DNA of 64,000 bases from Serpentinimonas raichei. GTDB lineage: Bacteria; Pseudomonadota; Gammaproteobacteria; Burkholderiales; Burkholderiaceae_C. The notes beneath the pieces are model-generated. The model had not been told where the DNA came from. It did not search any database and saw only the letters and a list, made by a program, of their open reading frames with translations. Position numbers and translations under genes: made by a program. The first letter of the stretch is position 1. Each line of letters opens with the position of its first letter. Where the stretch lies: contig NZ_AP014568.1 in the NCBI RefSeq assembly GCF_000828895.1, forward strand, positions 1,991,858 through 2,055,857, in the 5' to 3' direction. Below are positions 57,354-64,000 of the stretch, piece by piece.

Positions 57354-58361
57354 TCAGGCCCGGCGCAGCGGCAGCCGCACCAGCACCACGTGCTCGCGGT
57401 CGGTGTGGTAACGCTTGATTTGCGCGTCGGCATCGAAATGCAATTGCAAGCGCTCGCGGATATTGCCCAGCGCCATGTGGTTGCCCCCTGACGGTGCCGT
57501 GGCCGGCTCGCTTGCCGGGGCCAAGGAGTTGCGCACAAAAAGGCGCAGCTCGGAGCCCTCCAGATAGGCCTCCAGCGACACCTCTGCCCCCTCGGGCGCG
57601 GGTTCGACGCCGTAGCGCACCGCGTTTTCCAGCAGCGGCTGCAGCAGCAGCGGTGGCACCAGCGCCTGCAGCGGCGCGTGCTCGGTGCGCCACTGCATGC
57701 GCAAGCGCTGCGGCCCCAGGCGCACGGTTTCGATCTCGATGTAGGCGCGCGCCAGCGCCAGCTCCTGCGCCAGCGGCACCAGGGTGCGCGCATCGCTGAG
57801 CAGCGCCCGGTACAAATCGGCCAGATCGTGCAACACCGCCTCGGCCTGCTGCGGCTGGCTGCGCAGCAAGGCCAGCACGCTGTTGAGGCTGTTGAACAAA
57901 AAATGCGGCCGTATGCGCGCCTGCAAGGCCGCCAAGCGCGCCTCGGCCAGCGCGGGTGAAAGGCGCTGCTGGCGCCAGTCGAAATAAAACAGCAGCGCCG
58001 CCGCCAGCAGCGCCGCCACGCTGGCACTGTGTGCCACCGAACCCGCCAGCGCCAGCCCCAAGCCCTGCTCCACCGCCACGTGCCAGAGCGCCGCCACCAG
58101 CGCTGCCAGACACAGCACCAGCACCAGCCCGCGCCGGTAGCGGGTGCGCGCCAGCACGGGTTGCAGCAGGTACAGCAACAACACCGTGGCCAGCAAGGGC
58201 GGATCAAAACGCACCGACTGCTGCACCAGTGGCTCCCACCACGGCTGGGCGCTGGGCCAATCGAGCACGGCATCCACCAGCCGCAGCGCCTGCGCCAGCA
58301 GCAACACCCGCAACCACACCCCCAGGTTGCGAAAGTCGGGCAAGGTGGCGGCGGTCGTCAT
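57354..58361 (-). CDS. LytS/AlgZ-type sensor histidine kinase
   Basis: A 335-residue membrane kinase with four hydrophobic segments (about residues 17-130) and the His_kinase domain (PF06580). It has RPHFLFNSLNSVLALLRSQP with the phospho-acceptor His, then PPLLLQPLLENAVRYGVEP (N-box) and the ATP-binding LGNIRERLQLHF. ATG 58361 is preferred over a TTG at 58370. It is convergent with miaB and has no LytTR response regulator next to it, which is unusual, since AlgZ and AlgR are commonly adjacent. Its partner must lie elsewhere. Confidence 0.85.
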   Translation of the reverse strand: MTTAATLPDFRNLGVWLRVLLLAQALRLVDAVLDWPSAQPWWEPLVQQSVRFDPPLLATVLLLYLLQPVLARTRYRRGLVLVLCLAALVAALWHVAVEQGLGLALAGSVAHSASVAALLAAALLFYFDWRQQRLSPALAEARLAALQARIRPHFLFNSLNSVLALLRSQPQQAEAVLHDLADLYRALLSDARTLVPLAQELALARAYIEIETVRLGPQRLRMQWRTEHAPLQALVPPLLLQPLLENAVRYGVEPAPEGAEVSLEAYLEGSELRLFVRNSLAPASEPATAPSGGNHMALGNIRERLQLHFDADAQIKRYHTDREHVVLVRLPLRRA

Positions 58362-58440
58362 GCGGGTCAAAGGGTGGATCGGGCTCCATTGTGGCGGATG
58401 GCACGCATGGCTGCTGTGCGTTGCGCCAGGCCCGCTGCCC

Positions 58441-58446
58441 TACACT
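58441..58446 (+). promoter_or_regulatory. -10 box before exonuclease III
   Basis: TACACT at 58441-58446 ends 8 nt before ATG 58455, another example of the short-leader arrangement in this window. No good -35 and no Shine-Dalgarno sequence were found. Confidence 0.45.
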
Positions 58447-58454
58447 TGGCATCC

Positions 58455-59255
58455 ATGAAAATCGCCACTTGGAATGTGAACTCGCTCACCGTGCGGCTGC
58501 CGCAGGTGCTGGACTGGCTGGCGGCGCAGGCTGCAGCAGGGGCACCGGTGGATGTGCTGGCGCTGCAAGAGCTCAAGCTCAGCGACGACAAATTCCCCGC
58601 CGCCGCGCTGGAGCAGGCCGGTTACAGCGCGGTCTGGCTGGGCCAAAAAACCTACAACGGCGTGGCGCTGCTGGCACGCCAGCCGGCGGCCGAGGTGCAG
58701 CGCAACCTGCCCGGCTTCGCCGACGAGCAAGCGCGCCTGATTGCCGCCACCTACCACACCGGCGGCACCGATGCACAACCGCTGCGCGTGGTGGGCGCCT
58801 ACTTCCCCAATGGGCAGGCGCTGGGCAGCGACAAATTTGCCTACAAGCTGCGCTGGCTGGAGGCGCTGCGTACTTGGCTGGAGGCCGAGCTGGCGCGCCA
58901 CCCACGGCTGCTGCTGCTGGGCGACTTCAACATCACCTTCGACGACGCCGACGTCTGGGACCCGGTGGGCCTGCACGAATCCATCCACTGCAGCAGCGTG
59001 GAGCGCGCGCACCTGCAAGCGCTGTTGGCGCTGGGCCTGCACGACGCGCACCGGCTGTTTGAGCAGCCGCCCAAGAGCTACACGTGGTGGGACTATCGTC
59101 AGTTGGGGTTTCAAAAAAACCGCGGCCTGCGCATCGACCACATCCTGCTTAGCAGCGCACTCAAAGCCAGCGCCCGCGCCTGCCAGATCGACCGCGCCCC
59201 GCGCAAAAACCCCCAGCCCAGCGATCATGCGCCACTGTGGGTGCAGTTGGGCTGA
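58455..59255 (+). CDS. xth: Exodeoxyribonuclease III
   Basis: AP endonuclease and 3'-5' exonuclease of base-excision repair. The 266-residue protein has the EEP-fold motifs: KIATWNVNSL, LALQELKLSDDKFP (metal-binding Glu), YNGVALLA, LLGDFNITFDD and the final PSDHAPLWVQL with the Asp-His pair. Length and motif order fit ExoA/XthA. It is divergent from the LytS-type kinase. Confidence 0.93.
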   Translation: MKIATWNVNSLTVRLPQVLDWLAAQAAAGAPVDVLALQELKLSDDKFPAAALEQAGYSAVWLGQKTYNGVALLARQPAAEVQRNLPGFADEQARLIAATYHTGGTDAQPLRVVGAYFPNGQALGSDKFAYKLRWLEALRTWLEAELARHPRLLLLGDFNITFDDADVWDPVGLHESIHCSSVERAHLQALLALGLHDAHRLFEQPPKSYTWWDYRQLGFQKNRGLRIDHILLSSALKASARACQIDRAPRKNPQPSDHAPLWVQLG

Positions 59256-59373
59256 GCGCGGCGATTATGCAAACCTTCATTTGGGGAGTTGAGGCTTGCA
59301 CCAACGGCGCGCATACACGATACTGGCGGCAAGGGCTGGCGGCAAAATCTCCTAGCAGATGCTGAAGGTGCGC

Positions 59374-59485
59374 CGGACACCGAAGGTTGGTGGGGACATT
59401 TACCCACCGGGGCCGCAAGGCTCTAGCAGCGGGACATGGAGTCCGCTGCGCCAGCCCCACGAGGCCGATCCGGCGCGGCCTCACC
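59374..59485 (+). repeat. 112-bp direct repeat, copy 1
   Basis: Matches 61467-61578 at about 107 of 112 positions in the same orientation. Together the copies bracket the HEPN/MNT/RhuM-Fic genes. I cannot assign it to a known mobile element. It has no terminal inverted repeats and no convincing ORF. The rest of 59256-59554 has nothing else I can identify. Confidence 0.8.
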
Positions 59486-59554
59486 CCCTAGGAATGAATA
59501 AACCTTGTCCCATGCTTGTGGCCCGTTCCTCCACGCCAATGGCCTGATCGCATC

Positions 59555-59992
59555 ATGCTCTACCTCAACAGCGACCATCTCGTGCGCTGCCTCCAAACCT
59601 TGGCGTCTTCACTGGCCATGTATCAACGTGCTGAACCGGGCAGCATCGACCAGGAAGTGTTTCGCAACGCCATCGTCAAAGGCTATGAACTGACTCAAGA
59701 AACCGCCTTCAAGCTGCTTAAAAAAGCGCTCAAGGTTTACGGTCACGGCGGGCAAAAGCTGGAGGCCACTCCGGTCAAGGAGATCCTAAGGCTGGCCGCC
59801 GTGCATGGGTTGATGACGCTGCCCGAGGTAGAACGCTGGTTTGCTTACCGAGACAACCGCAACAACACAGCACACGACTACGGCCAGGCCTTTGCCGAGC
59901 AAACGCTCACACTGCTGCCTGGCTTTTTGGCCGATGTGCAAACGCTGGCCGACACCTTGGTGCAAAAGTTCGGAAAACAAATCGATGCCTGA
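59555..59992 (+). CDS. HEPN-family nucleotidyltransferase substrate-binding protein (HI0074/HepT-like)
   Basis: A 145-residue all-helical HEPN protein. The RNase-type motif RX4HXY is perfect: R102, NNTA, H107, D108, Y109 in DNRNNTAHDYGQ. In type VII toxin-antitoxin systems HepT is an RNase toxin whose Tyr is AMPylated by MntA. HI0074-type proteins were first described as partners of the MNT protein HI0073. The start of the MNT gene overlaps its end by 8 nt. No ribosome-binding site is obvious before ATG 59555. Confidence 0.85.
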   Translation: MLYLNSDHLVRCLQTLASSLAMYQRAEPGSIDQEVFRNAIVKGYELTQETAFKLLKKALKVYGHGGQKLEATPVKEILRLAAVHGLMTLPEVERWFAYRDNRNNTAHDYGQAFAEQTLTLLPGFLADVQTLADTLVQKFGKQIDA

Positions 59993-60327
59993 ACAGCGCA
60001 CCCTGCACCTGCCAGAGCGCTACGCCGCCCAAGTGCGCGCGCTGTTGCAGCAGCACATCCCCGAGGCTGAAGTCTGGGCCTATGGCTCGCGCGTGCGCGG
60101 CGATCATTACGCAGCCAGTGACCTCGACTTGGTCGTCCGCTTCCCCAGCGACAGCAAACCCACACCCTTGCGCCTGAGCGATGTGAAAGAGGCCTTCGTG
60201 GAAAGCAATCTGCCCCTCATCGTGCAACTGGTCGCTTGGAGCGCCATCCCCGAATCGTTCCGTGAGGAAATTCTGGCGGGGTATGTCGTGCTGCAGCGGG
60301 GTCAGGCCCAACTGAAGGAAATTGGGC

Positions 60328-60353
<26 letters not shown>
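59985..60353 (+). CDS. MNT-type nucleotidyltransferase (MntA-like antitoxin)
   Basis: A 122-residue minimal nucleotidyltransferase. The catalytic signature GSX10DXD is intact: G34-S35, ten residues, then D46-L47-D48 in SDLDLVV. It should transfer AMP to its HEPN partner. It overlaps both neighbours: 8 nt with the HEPN gene and 26 nt with the RhuM-Fic gene, so the three are translated together. A fragment of a second MNT copy lies at 61.62-61.78 kb. Confidence 0.87.
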
Positions 60354-61302
<949 letters not shown>

Positions 61303-61375
61303 TCGCTCCGGCCTTGGAAAACGGTGGCAAACGCCACAGTGGGTATATGATGATCTACCCGCGAGCAACACCCTA

Positions 61376-61397
61376 CCCGCCGCTGAGCGGGCTTTTT
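61376..61397 (+). terminator. Weak intrinsic terminator after the Fic gene
   Basis: CCCGC (61376-61380) and GCGGG (61387-61391) form a 5-bp stem with a 6-nt loop, followed by C and five T residues. The stem is short, so termination may be partial. Confidence 0.4.
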
Positions 61398-61466
61398 ACG
61401 TAGGCGCAAGCCGCCGCGAGCAACTGGCCACAGCGCTTGGCCGGCCGGCAGGGCGGGAGGCGCTGG

Positions 61467-61578
61467 CGGACACCGAAGGTTGGTAGGGACATTTACCCAC
61501 CGGGGTCGCAAGGCTCTAGCAGCGGGACATGGAGTCCGCTGCGCCAGCCCCACGAGGATGATCCGGCGCGCCCTCACC
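61467..61578 (+). repeat. 112-bp direct repeat, copy 2
   Basis: Second copy of 59374-59485, same orientation, about five mismatches. It is directly followed by a hairpin and a broken MNT copy, so material between the repeat and MNT in the first copy (the HEPN gene) is absent here. Confidence 0.8.
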
Positions 61579-61581
61579 TTT

Positions 61582-61611
61582 GGTCAACCCCCGCTCACGG
61601 CGGGGGATACG
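61582..61611 (+). repeat. CRISPR type I-E-like hairpin, copy A
   Basis: The unit GGTCAACCCCCGCTCACG, then GCGGGGGATACG, has the CCCCCGC/GCGGGGG stem of type I-E CRISPR repeats (GGTTCATCCCCGCTCACGCG). Only one unit stands here, without regular spacers, so it is not an array. It may be a remnant or chance similarity. Confidence 0.35.
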
Positions 61612-61620
61612 TGTCATCCA

Positions 61621-61783
61621 ACTGCGCACCCTGCACCTGCCAGAGCCCTATGCCGCCCAAGTGCGCGCGCTCTTGCAGCAGCACATCCCCGAGGCTGGAG
61701 TTTGGGCCTATGGCTCACGCGTGCGCGGCGATCACTACCCAGCCAGCGACCTCGACTTGGTTGTCTGCTTCCCCAGCGATAGC
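61621..61783 (+). pseudogene. Broken second MNT nucleotidyltransferase copy
   Basis: About 160 nt match the 5' part of the intact MNT gene (59996 onward) at roughly 90 percent by eye. It encodes RTLHLPEPYAAQVRAL and the GSX10DXD motif up to FPSDS, then runs into unrelated sequence. There is no own start or terminus, so it is a fragment. Confidence 0.8.
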
Positions 61784-61790
61784 CCCCGGC

Positions 61791-61834
61791 GGCCACCCAA
61801 AGTGCTCCACTTATGGCCACCCAAACTGCTCCAC
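61791..61834 (+). repeat. Tandem 20-bp repeat resembling IS-end repeats
   Basis: GGCCACCCAAAGTGCTCCAC and a second copy with one mismatch (position 12, G to C) lie 4 nt apart. Tandem units of this kind resemble the terminal multiple repeats of IS21-family elements as I recall them, so this may be an IS end remnant. No transposase gene is present. Confidence 0.45.
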
Positions 61835-61856
61835 CCGGCACCAGCCGACCCCACAT

Positions 61857-61884
61857 GGTCAATCCCCGCTCACGCGGGGGAGGC
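61857..61884 (+). repeat. CRISPR type I-E-like hairpin, copy B
   Basis: GGTCAATCCCCGCTCACGCG followed by GGGGAGGC is very close to a type I-E repeat consensus (GGTTCATCCCCGCTCACGCGGGG), with the stem CCCCGC/GCGGGG. It lies 275 nt from copy A, too far for spacer spacing. It is an isolated unit, perhaps a relic of an array. Confidence 0.4.
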
Positions 61885-61888
61885 CCCC

Positions 61889-61937
61889 GCAGGGGCTGGG
61901 TCGCTACGGGCTACGCCCTGCGCAACCCAGCCCCTGC
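61889..61937. repeat. 13-bp perfect inverted repeat, cruciform-forming
   Basis: GCAGGGGCTGGGT (61889-61901) and ACCCAGCCCCTGC (61925-61937) enclose a 23-nt loop that itself contains GGGC-TAC-GCCC. No T tract follows. It stands 193 nt downstream of the ntrC stop. The remaining 61938-62130 shows no gene; a short direct repeat (TGAGGGTAGG twice) lies at about 62022-62047. Confidence 0.7.
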
Positions 61938-62130
61938 GCATCATCCAGCTTTGCACACGCTACCGCACAAAGCGGACATCTGTACTTGGCTCAAAAGAGG
62001 AGATTTCTATTTTGGGTTGACATTGAGGGTAGGCGGCTGTGAGGGTAGGTGGCCAAATGCCGGGCAAGCCCAACGCCCCGCATCACCCCGCAACGCCGCC
62101 GACGTGCGCGCCCCTAATGGAGCTGGCGCC

Positions 62131-63615
62131 CTACCCCAAGCCCAGCTCCTGCAGTTTGCGCGTCAGGGTGTTGCGCCCGATGCCGAGTTGTTGCGCCGCT
62201 TCGATGCGCCGGCCGTGGGTATGCGCCAGTGCTGCTCCTAGCAACTGCGCCTCGAAGCGGCGCAGCAGGGCGTCCCAGACCTCGTTGCGTCCGGCCTGCA
62301 ACAGCGCGTGGGCTTCGGCATACAGGTCGGCTTCCCAGGCGGGCGGGCCCGCGTTGGCCACCTGGGCTGAGGCAGTGGCGTCGCCCGGGGCTGCATCGAG
62401 CACAGCCGCCACTGGTGCCTGCGCAATGGCCCCCCCCACGGCTACCGGGCCCACGGCTTGCAGCACCTCGGGCGGCAAGTCTTTGCGCTCCACCACCTGG
62501 GCCGGCGCCATGACGGTGAGCCAGTGGCAGATGTTCTCCAACTGGCGCACGTTGCCCGGAAACGGAAACTCGGCCAGCGCTTGCAGGGCTGGGGTGCTGA
62601 TGCGTTTGGCTTCGACCCCGAGCTGCTTGGCGCTTTGCTGCAGGAAAAAACGCGTCAGCAGCGGCACGTCTTCGCGCCGTTCGCGCAACGGCGGCAGGCG
62701 CAGGCGGATGACGTTGAGGCGGTGCAGCAAGTCTTCGCGGAAGGCGCCCTCGCGCACCCGCTGCTCCAAGTTTTGGTGCGTGGCGGCGATCACCCGCACC
62801 TGCGACTTGACGGCGCTGTGGCCGCCGACGCGGTAGAACTGCCCGTCCGAGAGCACGCGCAGCAGCCGCGTTTGCAGATCAAAAGGCATGTCGCCGATTT
62901 CGTCGAGGAACAGGGTGCCGCCCTCGGCCTGCTCAAAGCGCCCGCGGCGCATGGTCTGGGCGCCGGTGAAGGCGCCGCGTTCGTGGCCGAACAGCTCGCT
63001 TTCGAGCAGGTCTTTGGGGATGGCGGCGGTGTTGATGGCCACGAAGGGCCCGCGCGCGCGCGCCGAATGCTTGTGCAGCGCCCGCGCCACCAGTTCTTTG
63101 CCGGTTCCCGATTCGCCAGTGATCATCACCGTGACCAGGCTTTGGCTCAGGCGCCCGATGGCGCGAAACACGTCTTGCATCGCGCTGGCCTGGCCCAGCA
63201 TCTCGGGCGCGCTGGCTGCGCCCTCCTCGGCCACCTGCTCGCGCTGGCTCTCTTGCATGGCACGCCGGATCAGATCGACCGCAGCCGACAGGTCAAAGGG
63301 CTTGGGCAGGTACTCGAAGGCCCCGCCCTGGAACGAGGCCACGGCGCTGTCGAGGTCGGAATAGGCAGTCATGATGATCACCGGCAGGCCCGGCAGGTGC
63401 TGCTTGACCTGATGCAACAAATCCAGCCCGCAGCCGCCCGGCATGCGAATGTCGCTCACCAGTACCTGCGGGCCGGCGTCGTCGCCCGCCACCAGCGCCT
63501 CCATCACCTCGCGCGGCTGGCTGAAGCTGCGCGTGGGCAGGCCCTCGCGCTGCAGCGCTTTTTCGAGCACGAAGCGGATCGATTGATCGTCGTCTACTAT
63601 CCAAATCGGTTTCAT
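62131..63615 (-). CDS. ntrC: Nitrogen regulation response regulator NtrC
   Basis: Sigma-54-dependent activator of nitrogen-limitation genes. The 494-residue protein has a receiver domain with phospho-acceptor Asp in VLVSDIRMPGG and the Lys of YLPKPFDL. The AAA+ domain has GESGTGKE and GAFTGA. The C-terminal Fis-type helix-turn-helix is AAQQLGIGRNTLTRKLQELG. The stretch before the HTH (about 400-450) is long and Ala-rich. The start at 63615 has no strong ribosome-binding site. ntrB precedes it by 58 nt. Confidence 0.95.
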   Translation of the reverse strand: MKPIWIVDDDQSIRFVLEKALQREGLPTRSFSQPREVMEALVAGDDAGPQVLVSDIRMPGGCGLDLLHQVKQHLPGLPVIIMTAYSDLDSAVASFQGGAFEYLPKPFDLSAAVDLIRRAMQESQREQVAEEGAASAPEMLGQASAMQDVFRAIGRLSQSLVTVMITGESGTGKELVARALHKHSARARGPFVAINTAAIPKDLLESELFGHERGAFTGAQTMRRGRFEQAEGGTLFLDEIGDMPFDLQTRLLRVLSDGQFYRVGGHSAVKSQVRVIAATHQNLEQRVREGAFREDLLHRLNVIRLRLPPLRERREDVPLLTRFFLQQSAKQLGVEAKRISTPALQALAEFPFPGNVRQLENICHWLTVMAPAQVVERKDLPPEVLQAVGPVAVGGAIAQAPVAAVLDAAPGDATASAQVANAGPPAWEADLYAEAHALLQAGRNEVWDALLRRFEAQLLGAALAHTHGRRIEAAQQLGIGRNTLTRKLQELGLG

Positions 63616-63673
63616 GCCTGCGTTCCTTTGCGGGTGTCTGCGCTATCCGGTTGCCCTGTGGCCCCGCTGGCGC

Positions 63674-64000
63674 TCAAGGCAGCGGAATGAGCAGTTTGAA
63701 ATCGGTCCGGCCCGGCACGCTGTCGCATTCAATCAGGCCATGGTGCTGCTGCACAAAGGTTTGCGCCAAGCTCAGCCCCAAGCCAGAACCCCCTTCGCGG
63801 CCTGTGACCAGCGGGTAGAAGATTCGGTCTTTTATCGCCTCGGGCACGCCGGGCCCGTTGTCGATCACATGCAATTCCAATGCCAGCCGGTGGCGCTGGC
63901 CGCCGAAAGTGAGCTGGCGCTGCACCCGGGTGCGCAAAATGATTTCGGCCGTTCCGGTTTCGATGCGCGGCTGCAGCGCTTGGGCGGCGTTTTGCACCAC
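63674..64000 (-). CDS. ntrB: Nitrogen regulation sensor kinase NtrB (3' part only)
   Basis: The C-terminal ATPase part of the GlnL/NtrB kinase; the 5' end lies outside the window. Visible are the N-box NAAQAL, the D-box IDNGPGVPEAIKDRIFYPLVT, and the G-boxes GREGGSGLGLSLAQ. It is followed by ntrC on the same strand, as expected for the ntrBC operon. Confidence 0.92.
   Translation of the reverse strand: MVQNAAQALQPRIETGTAEIILRTRVQRQLTFGGQRHRLALELHVIDNGPGVPEAIKDRIFYPLVTGREGGSGLGLSLAQTFVQQHHGLIECDSVPGRTDFKLLIPLP

Noticed and set aside
57233..58273. Minus-strand ORF of 346 codons beside the kinase, considered as a response regulator
   Set aside because: It is Trp/Cys/Arg-rich and overlaps the kinase in another frame; no receiver or LytTR motif is present.
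59374..59485. Insertion-sequence terminal repeats for the 112-bp elements
   Set aside because: The copies are direct, not inverted, and no transposase lies between them.
61582..61884. CRISPR array
   Set aside because: Only two repeat-like units 275 nt apart, no regular spacers and no cas genes. Kept as possible remnants only.

Overview
The window is about 64 kb of gene-dense, high-GC bacterial chromosome. Its gene families point to a betaproteobacterium of the Burkholderiales, most likely a member of the Comamonadaceae: Mpl/AmpG murein recycling, a TetR-controlled beta-oxidation cluster of the FadN/FadA/acyl-CoA dehydrogenase type, NtrB/NtrC, the HI0933/TIGR03862 flavoprotein, and many genes whose -10-like box lies 6-9 nt before the ATG. 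The family assignment is inference from gene content and composition, not a database match.

Layout. 1-2.8 kb: truncated alkaline phosphatase with a triple Pho-box repeat, arsC, a DUF2892 gene and tRNA-Asn. 2.9-9.3 kb: kinase fusion, flavoprotein, MBL-fold hydrolase, M48 protease and ampG. 9.3-15.4 kb: YciA-type thioesterase with a LysR regulator, divergent icd, then uvrA. 15.6-22.4 kb: an accessory block with a GH15 hydrolase divergent from a membrane-anchored otsA fusion and otsB, then a gor'/uvrA' chimeric scar and a DUF4143 ATPase. 22.4-31.3 kb: gor, amn, UbiH-type monooxygenase, dsbC, M61 peptidase, two crotonases and tRNA-Met. 31.5-34.8 kb: fadD, BASS transporter, thermonuclease. 34.8-39.9 kb: c-di-GMP divergon (degenerate HD-GYP, intact HD-GYP, PAS-GGDEF-EAL). 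39.9-44.1 kb: mpl, two envelope-type genes and an unrecognised polytopic membrane protein. 44.2-53.2 kb: fatty-acid beta-oxidation cluster under a TetR regulator. 53.3-59.3 kb: argB, CYTH-CHAD protein, miaB, LytS-type kinase, exonuclease III. 59.4-62.0 kb: second accessory block with a HEPN/MNT/RhuM-Fic triad between 112-bp direct repeats, followed by a broken second MNT copy, CRISPR-like hairpins and short repeats. 62.1-64 kb: ntrC and the 3' part of ntrB.

How the parts fit together. A 20-bp sequence containing the palindrome ACGATCGT is identical in front of fadD (31.45 kb) and the tetR gene of the beta-oxidation cluster (53.18 kb), so one regulator probably controls fatty acid activation and oxidation at both sites. 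The trehalose block holds synthesis (OtsA/OtsB) and probable hydrolysis (GH15). It carries a scar consistent with duplication or Campbell-type integration between uvrA and gor. The HEPN/MNT/Fic block looks like a toxin-antitoxin or defence module with AMP-transfer chemistry on more than one protein. The three c-di-GMP genes surround a palindrome that overlaps a -10 box.

Limits: everything here comes from reading the sequence. No alignments or searches were run. Start codons are called from visible ribosome-binding sites, overlaps or -10-like boxes, and from the family start where known.
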